From Eucalyptus grandis (taxonomy: Eukaryota > Streptophyta > Magnoliopsida > Myrtales > Myrtaceae), in the NCBI RefSeq assembly GCF_016545825.1, contig NC_052615.1:30563088-30627087 (forward strand): a stretch of DNA of 64,000 bases, given 5' to 3'. The first letter of the stretch is position 1. Every line of letters begins with the position of its first letter. Below the pieces are notes generated by a model, which had not been told where the DNA came from, did no database searches, and was given only the letters and a program-made list of their open reading frames with translations. Positions 47,481-57,194 of this stretch are shown here, in pieces. The position numbers and the translations under genes were made by a program.

Positions 47481-48140
47481 GTGCCTTTAAAGTTGAAAGG
47501 CGAGTTTCCTCAATTAATAGCTCCGAAACAACTACCTCAAGATGAGGTAAAGGATCCCGATGCAAAAGTGAGGCTCACACAGGTTCATACTCATCATTGA
47601 GAGCCATAAAAAATTGCATAACTCGCATACGATCACGATATTTAGCAAACTTGCAAGCATCAATAGTCGAATCCCATGTTGGTTTAGATAAAGCTAGCTG
47701 ATCTCATATAGCATGCATGGAAGAAAGAAAGTCATTAATAGACTGACCTATCTTCTAATGCATGCGATGTAAGTTCCTAACAGTTGATATTGATGAGCAA
47801 TGTCTGATTTGGAATAACAACTAGCAATAAGATCCCAGGCTTCCTTTGTTGTATGTAGGTGACCAAACTGAAGTTTGATAGATGGAATCAATGTGTTTCA
47901 AAAACATGTGAGTATCTAGTGATTCTTACTCTCTCTCTCTCCTCCAAACATTCAACAAAAGTATCATCATCCTCTTCAACAACCTAACTAGGCTCATGAA
48001 TACTTCTAGTGAAATAACGCCAAAGCTTACGTCCCTTTAAAAAAACTGGATATTTCTTGAGACCATAAAATATAATTTGACCCATTTAGGATTGGTCTAA
48101 ATGGGCATTGAGATTTCTAACTTGTCCATGATAGACAATG
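47481..48140 (-). pseudogene. Copia-2 gag pseudogene
   Basis: On minus the region near 48000-48070 reads ILWSQEISSFFKGRKLWRYF and then EEDDDTFVECLE in the copia Gag style, with stops between. The start is uncertain (an ATG lies near 48130). Confidence 0.6.
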
Positions 48141-48272
48141 TATTAGTAAACTAAACAGATTCTATAATGAATCTGAGAAAAACTGATACTTGTAGAGCTG
48201 ATATGGAGAAAATAAGGCTAAAAATAGATTGAGGACGTCGAAATACTTTAAGAATCAGTCTAGAAATGCCAA

Positions 48273-48549
48273 GAACTGGTCAGAATCGAGCTGAACTGCT
48301 CAAAAAACCCTGAGAATCGATCAGAATTGGGCTGTACTAGTTAAAAAACCTTGAGAACTGGTCGGAATCTAGCTGAACTAGTTGGAAAACCAAGCGAACC
48401 GATTGGAAACTAGCTGAACCGGTGGTAAATATAAGTGAACCTGTCGGAATTTCAACGAACCGGTCGGAAAACATCGAGAATTGGTCAAAATCAGGCTGAA
48501 CCGATCAAAAAACACCGAGAACTAGTCAAAATCGAGCCGAACCGGTCGG
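48273..48549 (-). repeat. 41-bp tandem repeat in the Copia-2 leader
   Basis: Nearly seven imperfect copies of a 41-bp unit, itself two related halves of the type GAACTGGTCAGAATCGAGCT and GAACTGCTCAAAAAACC. It lies between primer-binding site and gag, in what would be the untranslated leader. Confidence 0.85.
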
Positions 48550-49060
48550 GTCAACATTGGTCGACGACGATCAACAGTGGTCGGCTATGAATATGACATC
48601 ACGCTGACATGTGATGGTGTCACTGCTCGAGGATGCTGTGGATCACATGCGAGGGGGGGCACGTGGATCTCACGCGCAGAAGGTTTGGGCAGCGCATGAG
48701 GGCGCATGACTCACTTTCTAGCGACGTCCGTTGCTATTTTGGACTCATTGGAGAATGTAGAACCTATTTCCGGTGGTTTTCAATTGAAAAGTCTAAGTGT
48801 TGTCTTTGAAAGTTTCACCTATAGTTAACGGCATCAGTGGTCTCGTAGCATGGCGGACGTGGTGGCGCGTGCGGCTTCTCTCCGTGTCGGTTGATGATGA
48901 ATTTTCCAAGTCTGACTCATATGAGATAGACGAATCTAATGATGGTGATAGATTTTTTAAATAAGCAACGAAACTATATGGGTAGTGATCAAAGGCGACG
49001 GTTTTGTGATGGATATCAACGTAACTACGACAATGGCAACCACTTCCTCAGACAAAAGTT

Positions 49061-49241
49061 GGCTTTGATACCATGATAGAATATAGTGGAAAAGAGAATT
49101 TCCATATATTTATGTGTTTTTAATAGTGATGATACAAGAGCCTATTTAAAGACTTTTTAGACGACTATCTAAAGTAATAAAATATTACAATATCAAAATG
49201 AAATCGATTATAATCAATCGGGAAGATAAACATTTCTAACA
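49061..49241 (-). repeat. Primer-binding site and 5' LTR of Copia-2
   Basis: The 168-bp LTR occupies 49074-49241. On minus it is followed by TGGTATCAAAGCC (49073-49061), one base from the methionine-tRNA complement. Confidence 0.88.
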
Positions 49242-49422
49242 ATTGTCGAAGGGTTACGCAATCAGAGATGCATCATCTAGTGAAACTATTTTAAGCGCAT
49301 CCTCAGTGTAGAAACTAGCATTCATAAGTAAGTTGAGCCTTTCAACCAAAAAAAAAAAGGGGGTAAGGTGAGCCTGTTTTACATGTATGCGTATTTCAAT
49401 GATACAAGAAATCAGGCTATAG
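49242..49422. repeat. Duplicated segment X, copy 2, middle part
   Basis: Continues X after Copia-2: GGTTACGCAATCAGAG and the CTACAAGAAATCAGGCTAT-type stretch shared with 54828-54935. Confidence 0.75.
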
Positions 49423-50595
49423 CTTATGTAGCACCGACACAGATACGTGACATGTGACACGACACGACACGTTGACACGTCATTTCTTAAAAAATAAAAA
49501 ATTTCGACACGTTGGGACACGTTATATAATAAATAAATATTTTTATATATACATATAATTATTTCAAAAATAAATAGTAAAGTCAACTTATTTAAATAAA
49601 TTTATAATCTTTTACAGTGATCATAATTTATTATTATTCAACATTATTCATCTTTTTTCTTTCTTGAAATCACCCTCCACCCTCTCCTCCAAAAAAGAAA
49701 AAAAAAAAAGAAAGACAAATTTCGCCTCAATTGGACGGACATCCCATTTTTTTTTTTTTTTGCTCTTCATGGCACCATCATTTTTAATTTTTTTTTTCAA
49801 ACTCTTCCTTAAAAACCCAAACACTAGCTGCCTACTATTCAACCTAGCTACCTACTATTCAGCCTAGGTGCCTCCTCCTTGCACGGCACCTCATTTTTTT
49901 AATTTTTTTCTACCCTCTTTGGAAACCCAAACCTAATTGCCTCCTCCTCCTAGACTTCTCCTCCACGGCACCCCCCATTTTTATTTTTTTTTGCCCTTCC
50001 TTGGAAACCTAAACCGTAGCCTCCTCCTTGCACGCCATCCCCATTCTTTATCTTTTTTCTACCATTCTTCTTAAAACAAAAAGAGCAACCTTGAAAACTC
50101 TCAGAAAATGCTAGCCGCTCCCTCCTCCTTCATTGCACGATCCTCTCCCTCTCAATTTGTACTCTCTCTTGATCGCCTCATTGCTCGCTCCCTTGCCTTT
50201 GGTCCTCCCTCTTTTGCGGTCGTAACCTTGTCTCTGGTCCTCTGTCACAGCCATCTCAATCACTTGGTTCTCTCTTCCTCCAGCCCTATCTCACCATCGC
50301 GGCCTCACCGTTGCAGCCTTGCCCCACAACCTCGATTCCTCTCCCTTGCCCTCATCTCCACCCTCCATCGCCTTCTACAACGATTCACTCTCCCTTCACG
50401 CTTGCAGACCCGCCCCAAAACCCAGCCTCTTGCTCTTTCGGACACGTGAGTTGGAGCGTGTCGATAAGAGTTGACCACGTGTCGGATTTTTTTCGACACG
50501 TTTTGACCGCGTGTCCAAGCGTGTCCCAGCATGTCGGACACGCCGACACATGTCCGACACGACACGGAAGGTTCCCGAATGTGTTCGTGCTTCAT
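49423..50595 (+). mobile_element. MULE-like element of the GTAGCACCGACAC family, with 9-bp target duplication
   Basis: Flanked by AGGCTATAG on both sides (49414-49422, 50596-50604). The paralogues show the empty site as ATCAGGCTATGGCGACC (about 54926) and ATCAAGCTATAAGTGAC (about 27971). The ends ATGTAGCACCGACAC and GTGTTCGTGCTTCAT are imperfect inverted repeats. The interior has CGACACG/GTGTCGGA clusters at both ends and a degenerate tandem array (49735-50060). No transposase. The 113-codon ORF at 50108-50449 is low-complexity Ser/Leu/Pro text and I do not recognise it. Confidence 0.82.
49735..50060. repeat. Degenerate tandem array inside the MULE-like element
   Basis: About four units of 80-100 bp with GCACGGCACC.CATTTTT, a T-rich run, CTTGGAAACCCAAACC and GCCTCCTCCTTG. 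Copy-to-copy divergence is high. Confidence 0.65.
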
Positions 50596-50604
50596 AGGCT
50601 ATAG

Positions 50605-51629
50605 CAACGAAAAATAATACCATCACCATTGATACGCTACCATGACGACAACACAATTCATCGCCACAGCTTGGCTAGTGGCAGTGAAGGAGGAATTTGG
50701 CTTCCATTTGATATTCGTCAATGATCCACACCGTTAGAGCAAATCAGAACAAACCTACAAATCGACTATCCGTTTTACGCCAAACAATATATGGAGTAAT
50801 TCCCGATATAGCAGTAAAAGCAGTCGTCGAATTATCTTCTATCCATCACCAGGCCTCCGCAGGACCACAGCTACCACCGATTATAAACTCTAGCCCCACG
50901 ACCCTTAGAGCCACCATCACACGCACAAACTCCCTCCTCTGGTTGAGCCTGCGAATCCGAGAAAGTCATGTGAAAGTCGCGTCGACCTTCCAATGTTCGA
51001 ATACTCAAACACAAACACTATGCATGGACGAGTAACATGAAGATGGCGGCAACACATGGAGGTGGTGCTCGGTGTTAGGCAAAGAGAGGGGAGAGATTTC
51101 CATATCAGGGTTTTAATGTGTGTATGGGTGCGAATTTTTTCCCAAATTGGTATAATTTCTGATAAAGTTGGTTTAAGTGAGTTGCGTGGCTTAAACTCGA
51201 TCTTTTCCTTGATTTCCATTTCAACTAGTTAGGGAGAACAAACTTAAAATGCGAGTTCATTCCCGAATTAAAGATGATCACAACACATAATTAAAAGGCC
51301 CATGTGCTCAGCTTTCGCCCTTCGTATAATTTTAGCGCGAAAATTATATAATTCGTCAATAATTCAAGGGTGCGAATATAAAAGACGAAGCAAAAAACTC
51401 ATTCGTAGCAATAGAGCGAAGCCCATCTATTTCTATTTATCTATCTAGTCACAAAACATTTCGCCATGCCAAAAGAAGGAAGGGGTGTGGTCATTGGAAA
51501 CGATCAATGAAGTTTTGAGGTTAGTCGGTAATTTAAGAGGGGTTGAAGAACTTTGACCGTGTCGAGCATCTCTCCAAAATTCCACCCCACAAAAGAAGGC
51601 CAAAATCAACCTATTTGAATGGACTTAAA
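50605..51629. repeat. Duplicated segment X, copy 2, right part
   Basis: Matches 54940-55210 (CACAGCTTGGCTAGTGGCAG against CATAGCTTGGCTCATGGCGG; CGCACAAACTCCCTCC) and 27990-28090 towards its end (AAAGGCC..TGT...CTTCGTATAATTTTA). The final 250 bp are unassigned. No gene. Confidence 0.7.
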
Positions 51630-52554
51630 GGAAAAAGCCACCAAAAATCCTAAATCTTACCCATTATAATAAATTTACCCCAATTTTTTTTGTGATACAA
51701 AAAACCTCAAATTTTATCAACTGTAACACATTTACCCCAACTTTATGGCTAAAGAGTATTTTTCATCTTTTCTTTTTCTTTTTCTTTCCTTTTTTCTTTT
51801 TTTTTCTTCTTCTCTGCTGGCGAAGGGAAGTCGGCCCAAGTGAGGGTGACTTGGGCTGGCAAGGGTGGCCCTCAATGGCATCGAGCGAGGGTCGGCATCC
51901 GGCGAGTGTCGCCCTCGCTTGGGCTAGGGAGGGCTGTGGCGAGGGCCGCCTCACCTGCGTCGAGGGAGGGTTGCCTCGCTAGATCTAGCGAGGGCTGACC
52001 TCGCCCAACCCAGGGGAGGGCCGCCCTCGCTCGCCCAAGTAAGGGCAACGCTCATCCGATGCTGGCAAGGGTGATCTCGCTTGAGTCCGGCTTCCCTCTG
52101 CCATGGCCAATGGAGGGAAGAGGAGAAGAAAAAAGAAAGAAAAGTAAAAAGTAAAAGATAAAAATGCCCTATAATTTGGGGTAAATGTGTCACATGAATA
52201 TAAGTTTGAGGTTTTTGTGTTGCAAAAAAAAAAATTAGGATAATTTGTCATAATTGGTAAAATTTGGGTTTTTTTATGTCATAAAAAAAAGTTCGAAATA
52301 AATTTGTCACATTAAATAAATTTTAACGTTTTTTTGTGGGGAGAAGTACACTATCAGTATCATAACTTGTGTATGGCGCTTACTTTGGTGTCAAAAGTTT
52401 CAATCGAATTACTTAAGTGTCAAATCAGAGGAAAAACGATCACTTTGGTACCACCAACAGGAGATTCCGGCCAAAATGATTACGTAGCTTTTATATTTTA
52501 AAAAAAAAAATCGACATGGCTTGAGAAACAACGTCGTTTTCCGTCCTCCTTAAG

Positions 52555-52568
52555 AAACGACGTCGTTT
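52555..52568. promoter_or_regulatory. ACGT-core palindrome AAACGACGTCGTTT
   Basis: A perfect 14-bp palindrome with GACGTC core, the type bound by bZIP factors. Near-copies lie at 52526-52540 (ACAACGTCGTTTT) and 53262-53275 (AAACGACGTCATTT), all inside the Pack-MULE. Function is unknown. Confidence 0.4.
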
Positions 52569-52744
52569 TGCCATCCTAAGTGGATGGCCTTACAAAAACG
52601 ACGCCGCACAACTCATTTTGGGATTTTTATTTTATTTTATTTGGAGATTGAAATTAGGGTTCCGATCCTTGTCGGCCGCCAACCCAGCTCGCTCGGCCGT
52701 TGTCAACCTAGCTTGCTCGATCGCCATCACTCAGCGACATGAGG

Positions 52745-53213
52745 TTCGCACTTGAGATCACGGCCTTCAACTTGGCCGCCAAGTGGCCAAGTCGGGGTTG
52801 GGGTCGGGGTCGGAGCCACGGCCATGAGTGTGGGGGCCATCAAGGATGGCGACTGGCCCATCATCGGTGATGCCGTCGTGGTTGAGATTGATGCTAGTGA
52901 TGGTGTGGACATCGGGGTCGTCGAGGGTGGGAGAGCAGAAGACGTTGGAGTAGCCGCAAACGTTGGGGCCGACCTAGTTGGCGATGAAGTTGTTGGGGTC
53001 GGAGAGGATGGCCTGCTTCAGGGCCTAAAGGGTGACGTAGGCGTTGCGGAGGCGCAGGTTCTCGAAGGGCGCGGAGGGGTCGACAACGACGTGCTCGCCG
53101 TGGTCGCCAAACTTGTCGAGGTAATAGAGGAGGTGGCGGTGCTTGGCGGCGGAGAGGACGGCAAGGGAGGAGAAGAGGACGAAGAGGACAAAGAGGGTGG
53201 CGGTGGCTAAGAT
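52745..53213 (-). pseudogene. Captured N-terminal fragment of a leucine-rich-repeat extensin (LRX/PEX-like) gene
   Basis: LRX proteins are secreted cell-wall proteins with an N-terminal leucine-rich-repeat domain and an extensin tail. One minus-strand frame reads a hydrophobic leader (ATLFVLFVLFSSLAVLSAA), then PFENLRLRNAYVTL, a TAG, ALKQAILSDPNNFIAN, a TAG, VGPNVCGYSNVFCSPTLDDP, then TSINLNHDGI. This is the characteristic cap region of the LRX family, in order and spacing. The two stops replace residues that are usually Gln and Trp. The leucine-rich repeats and extensin tail are missing and no start codon is evident. The plus-strand 152-codon ORF over the same DNA (52752-53210) is a shadow. 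Confidence 0.8.
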
Positions 53214-53574
53214 TATCCGGCAGATTTAGGGTTTGGGATTTTGAATTGGGGGAGAGACACCAAACGACGTCATTTTATGGTTTACATGCTGACTATACTT
53301 TCCGGCGATCCACATCAGTGTCAAAAATTAATAAAAAAAAGTGTCATGTCGGATTTCCGGCCAATCTTATCGGAGTTGACACTAAAATGATCGTTTTTTA
53401 AACTTTTTGGCACTTAAGTGATTCGACGGAAACTTTTGGTGCCAAAGTGAGCGCCGTACACAACTTATGACACTGATAATGTACTTCTCCCGTTTTTTGT
53501 GACATTTTTCCTTGACTTAAAACCTTTTTAACTTTTTAGAAGTTTAAGAAGTGAGTCCAACAGCAATGTTGACA

Positions 53575-53682
53575 ACACGATATTTGTTGGGGTAATTGCC
53601 TATCTTGTTGTGTCGTTGCTCAACCTCCTCACGTCAATTGAACTTTAGGGTCGTTACTTTACTAAAGTTATCTTTGTTAATA
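53575..53682. repeat. Duplicated segment Y, copy 2, left part
   Basis: Aligned with 28550-28660 (TTGTTGGGGTAATTGCC; CTTTACTAAAGTTAT). Interrupted by the MITE at 53683 and resumed at 54194-54340. Confidence 0.65.
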
Positions 53683-54184
53683 GGGTTAATATCCTGAAAA
53701 ACTTCAAATTGGTATACTTGAGACAAATTTATCCCAAACTATTTTTTTGACCACCAAAAACCCCAAAACTGATATACCTTTGACAAATTTACCCTAAATT
53801 TGTATACTTGTGACAAATTTACTCTTTGTTAGTTTTTGTTAAATTTTATCATCAAATTATTAAGTTAAATGACATGTAACAGTTGACTAGTATACCAATT
53901 TGGAATTTTATGTTCCATTTGTCACAATTTACATTTTTTGTGGTATTAATCCAATTTAACAGAGGGTATATTTGTCGCAAATTTACCAATTTAGGATTTT
54001 TTATAGTCGAATAAAATAGTTTTAGGTAAATTTGTCATAAATGTACCGGTTTAGGTTTTTTCATGGTTGGTCGGGGTACATTTGTCGGTTATACCGGTTT
54101 TTGGTTTTTCATAATAAAAAAAAAATAATTTATCATAAATTTGTCACACGTGTATCAGTTTGGGATTTTTTAAGGTATTAATCC
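53683..54184. mobile_element. MULE-type MITE of the GGGTTAATA family, copy 2
   Basis: Flanked by a perfect 9-bp duplication TTGTTAATA (53674-53682, 54185-54193). The ends GGGTTAATATCCTGAAAAAC and TTTTTTAAGGTATTAATCC are inverted repeats that extend inward for roughly 100 bp. The body repeats lines such as GACAAATTTACC. The paralogue at about 28660 has the empty site. No coding capacity. Confidence 0.88.
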
Positions 54185-54404
54185 TTGTTAATATAGGTTT
54201 TGTTGTAATAGATTTCTTAGATAAGTACTATCAATTCCGTACTATGGCCCGACCCTTTTGTCATGGACATGGACGGGAGGTTGAATTCCCCGACCGACGC
54301 GACGATATTTTCGTGGAAATTTTTTGCTAGCCAGTCGCATTTCAGCAAGTTCATCACCTTTACATAATTCGGGGGCGAATGCTCTAAATTCTGGTTATGA
54401 TGGT

Positions 54405-54595
54405 TTTTTTTTTTTTTTTGTCAATTCCTACTCTACACTTACTCTTAGACTTTTGCCCCGCCTTTTGCGGGACGTGGGAGTCGAAACCCACTCCCGAAAC
54501 TTAAGCGTCCCCACCGCATCCCCGAGAAGGGGGATTTGAACCTCACCTCCCCCTTCCATGTTGGAAAGGCGACCACCGAGCGAATCGAATCTAGG
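54405..54595 (-). mobile_element. tRNA-derived SINE
   Basis: On minus it has GAGGTTCAAATCCCC (B box), TCGGTGGTCGCC upstream (A-box region), and an A17-type tail (T run at 54403-54419 on plus). The X copies at 27540 and 40920 lack it (GAATGCTCTA..ATTC then the GTGCGAAG block). Target duplications are poorly preserved. Confidence 0.7.
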
Positions 54596-55210
54596 TGGTT
54601 GGTTCGAATGGTTGGACCGTGCGAAGAATTATGAGGACGACTTGAGTTAACTCTTAAGACTTTGTCTATCAATAGCATTACTATGGTGAAGCCGTTTTTA
54701 GTAAATAATATCTTGGTTTTTAAAGCAAAACAAGTGCGCCACAGATTTCAATTCGATTTTTCCTTAGGCCCACCCACACAATGGATAAACAGTCCGGATA
54801 TTTGTGATTAAACCTTAATTCTCCAACGGTTACGCAATCAGAGATCCATCGTCTAGTAAAAACTGGCATTCGTAAGTAAGGTGAGCCAATTTTGTACGAG
54901 TGTGCGTGTTTCAATGCTACAAGAAATCAGGCTATGGCGACCAAATGTAACTCCATCACCATTGATATGATGCCACGACGACAGCACAATTCATCCCCAT
55001 AGCTTGGCTCATGGCGGTGAAGTTGGAAATTAGCCGCCATTGGACTCGTCAATGATCGTCGTTATAGTGAGACAATATCAACCTTGTCACGTTAGAGCAC
55101 ATCAGAACAAACCTTAAATTGGCGAATTGTCTTCTAACCCTACAACCCTTAGAGTGGCCATCGCACGCACAAACTCCCTCCCTCAGGTTGAGCGTGCAAA
55201 TCTGAGGCCC
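54596..55210. repeat. Duplicated segment X, copy 3
   Basis: Aligned with 40920-41144, 49242-49420 and 50605-50960. It carries the unoccupied sites of Copia-2 and of the MULE-like element at 49423. Confidence 0.75.
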
Positions 55211-56599
55211 TTATTAAGGTCGCGATGTCAAATCAAAGGTTATCAAACTTAGCCACGCCCCGCCGTTCATGTGGGTCAACCTTGCAAGTTGCAATATTTC
55301 AGGAACCATACATAGTTGCAAATGTATAAATTTGTAATATAACTGATAATTATCAAAATAATCATAAACTTATTAAATGGATACCAATTTAAAGTCTTAA
55401 ATATGTTGATGATTTATTAATGTAATATTTTGGCTGAAAATCGTTGATATTGATGATTTTTATAATTTTTTATAAAAAAATATTTTTTTTCTTTTTAAAA
55501 AGAAATTGAAAAAAAAAATGTAAAAATTAGGAAAGGAACACTGCCAGATGTTGACCGTGAGTAGTAGGCCCCCTGAATCGACTAAAGATGCAGGACTTCA
55601 CGGTGTCGAGGATTCCAGCGCAGCAAGCAGGCTATGACACGATGGGGCTTCAACGACGTCCTGAGTCATGACAGCTGCGCTTGCCTTGGCTTGGACATGA
55701 TATTTTTTGAATTTTTGAATTGTTTCTTCTTCTTCTTTACTTTTTCCTTTTTTCTCAATTTCTCTTCTTTTCTTCTATTTTTGTCTTTTTTCCCCTTTTC
55801 CTTTAGGTCACCGGCCTCGAGCGAGGGCTACCCTCGCCATTGAAAAGGCCCGGAAAAATGGGGGAAAAAGAGAGAGAGAGAGAAAGCAAAAAATACAAAG
55901 AGAAAAAGGAAATAAAAAAGTTTACAAAATACGAAATATTATTGAAAATTATTCATTTAATGTCAACTATATCACATAGGACTGTCGATGTCTACTTCAA
56001 TTATTTTCAATCAAATTTATGGATGGACTCAATTGCAAAACATAAAAAGATTTATGACTTAATTAACAAAAAATTAATAGATTTAGAATTTTATAGGCAT
56101 AAGCATTGGGTTCTCTTACGAGAACAAGAGATACCCTATTTTAGATTATGTGATTTCTTTATCAGGAAATTAGGATATTTTCTTCCTTATTTCGCCATGA
56201 CAAAAGTTTTCAAAAATAATGCCCTTGTTGCTTCAAAATTTGATCTTTCCTAGTCTGAGACTCCCCAGGTGCTAGACACATGAAAATTTCGGCCACTATA
56301 GGTTTTGAATGGGCCAAATTTCATGCTCTTGTGGACTTAGTCCTAAAAATTTAATTAAGTTCAAAGCCTCCCTGCTTGAACCTATTCAGCACCTGGTTAA
56401 TTAAAATGCCATTAACGTGGGCCTGTGACGATTAAAATGTTCGTAATATAATGCAAATTAACAATATTTTTGTTTTGGTTTTGACCAACTCCTAATTTTT
56501 ATGAAGTGAATAATTAAATGGGGTTGCGTAAATTTTACGTGTCAACACCCACTTAGCAACCCTCATTGGCTCAATTGTAGCAAAGCCCAATTCTAGTTT
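55211..56599. other. Unassigned DNA, possible LTR remnant
   Basis: The end near 56549 reads, on minus, TGTTGACACGTAAAATTTAC, like the start of the TGTTGACAC solo LTRs, so part of this may be a truncated relative. A GC-rich patch lies at 55540-55690 and a CTCGCC block at 55805-55850. The 137-codon ORF at 55840-56253 is listed separately. Confidence 0.35.
55840..56253 (+). CDS. Unidentified 137-codon ORF
   Basis: An open frame in AT-rich DNA. The first 30 residues are Lys/Glu/Arg low complexity; the rest (YEILLKIIHLMSTI, NLWMDSIAKHKKIYDLI, HWVLLREQEIPYF) looks less biased than the other short ORFs. I do not recognise it. No promoter, intron or paralogous copy supports it, and it may be part of a transposon or a chance frame. 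Confidence 0.2.
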   Translation: MKRPGKMGEKERERESKKYKEKKEIKKFTKYEILLKIIHLMSTISHRTVDVYFNYFQSNLWMDSIAKHKKIYDLINKKLIDLEFYRHKHWVLLREQEIPYFRLCDFFIRKLGYFLPYFAMTKVFKNNALVASKFDLS

Positions 56600-56770
56600 G
56601 AAAAGATTCTGAAAAGCAGTTATGTACACTTAAAAGTCATTTTCACAAAAGTAAACAATGACAGGTGCTTTGAATTGTTGACTTGTAAAAAATATGCTGC
56701 GACTCCAAAAATCTTTCCATGAAAAATACTTAATAATTGACTTTGAGGGTTTGTCACTACTTTTTAAAAT

Positions 56771-57194
56771 GGGTTAATCTTTAAAAAACCAAAAACTGAT
56801 ATGTATGTGACAAATTTACCCAAAACTAATTTTTTAACTATCAAAAACTCCAAACTAGTAAATTTTTGAGAAATTTATCACAAATTGATATACTTGTGAC
56901 AAATTTATTCTCTGTTAAATTTTACTAAGTAAAATGATACGTGACAGTTGACCGATGTACCAATTTGGGATTTTACTTTCCATATGTCACAATTATACAA
57001 TTTTTGTAATTTTTTGTGGTATTAATTCAATTTAATGGAGAGTATATTTGTCACAAATGTTTCAATTTAGGGTTTTTGGTAATCGAACAAATTAGTTTGG
57101 GTAAATTCGTCACAAACATACTAGTTTGGATTTTTATGATCAAAAAATTAGTTTAACAAGTGTATCAATTTGGAGTTTTTCAGGATATTAAACC
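56771..57194. mobile_element. MULE-type MITE of the GGGTTAATA family, copy 3
   Basis: Flanked by a perfect 9-bp duplication TTTTAAAAT (56762-56770, 57195-57203). Ends GGGTTAATCTTTAAAAAACC and GGAGTTTTTCAGGATATTAAACC-type inverted repeats. The NAC-A block has the empty site (CTACTTTTAAAAATCTACCC at about 32358). Confidence 0.88.

Larger units (their letters stand above)
41145..49241 (-). mobile_element. Copia-2: Ty1/copia retrotransposon with short LTRs, carrying nested insertions
   Basis: LTRs at 41145-41310 and 49074-49241 are close copies (TGTTAGAAATGTTTATC on minus at the start, CTATTCTATCA at the end). The primer-binding site TGGTATCAAAGCC (49061-49073) adjoins the right LTR, so transcription runs leftward. 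The order gag, protease, integrase, RT, RNase H along the minus strand is copia. Net length without the nested solo LTR is about 5.3 kb. The unoccupied site is seen at about 54816 in segment X copy 3 (ATTAAACCTTA...GGTTACGCAATCAGAG). No 5-bp target duplication is visible, so a small deletion at one edge is likely. Coding regions contain stops. Confidence 0.92.
52339..53492. mobile_element. Pack-MULE-like element carrying an LRX gene fragment
   Basis: Inverted repeats of about 140 bp: GGGAGAAGTACACTATCAGT at the left and, inverted, ACTGATAATGTACTTCTCCC at the right, with CACTTTGG and CACTTAAGTG blocks shared inside. Flanked by TTTTTTGTG on both sides (52330-52338, 53493-53501), a 9-bp target duplication as in Mutator-like elements. 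The interior is a GC-rich piece of a cellular gene, not a transposase. It inserted in the right terminus of the MITE at 51630-53511. Confidence 0.82.
51630..53511. mobile_element. Long-inverted-repeat MITE, host of the Pack-MULE
   Basis: The left terminus (GGAAAAAGCCACCAAAAATC and about 110 bp beyond) recurs inverted at 52150-52338 plus 53493-53511, ending GTGACATTTTTCC. The flanks TGGACTTAAA (51620-51629) and TTGACTTAAA (53512-53521) differ at one base. The core at 51815-52095 is a GC-rich CTCGCC/AGATCT block. Its right terminus is split by the element at 52339-53492. Net length is about 0.73 kb and there is no coding capacity. Confidence 0.7.

Noticed and set aside
48273..48549. Regularly spaced repeats resembling a CRISPR array
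   Set aside because: Plant nuclear DNA; the units are contiguous with no unique spacers.
41145..49241. Expected 5-bp target duplication of Copia-2
   Set aside because: Flanks AACCT and ATTGT do not match; the insertion is instead supported by the empty site in X copy 3.
50108..50449. 113-codon Ser/Leu/Pro-rich ORF in the MULE-like element
   Set aside because: Low complexity, overlapped by an equally long minus-strand ORF; no captured gene recognised.
52752..53210. 152-codon plus-strand ORF rich in Val/Gly/Asp/Glu
   Set aside because: It is the antisense shadow of the captured LRX fragment; the conserved motifs are on the minus strand.
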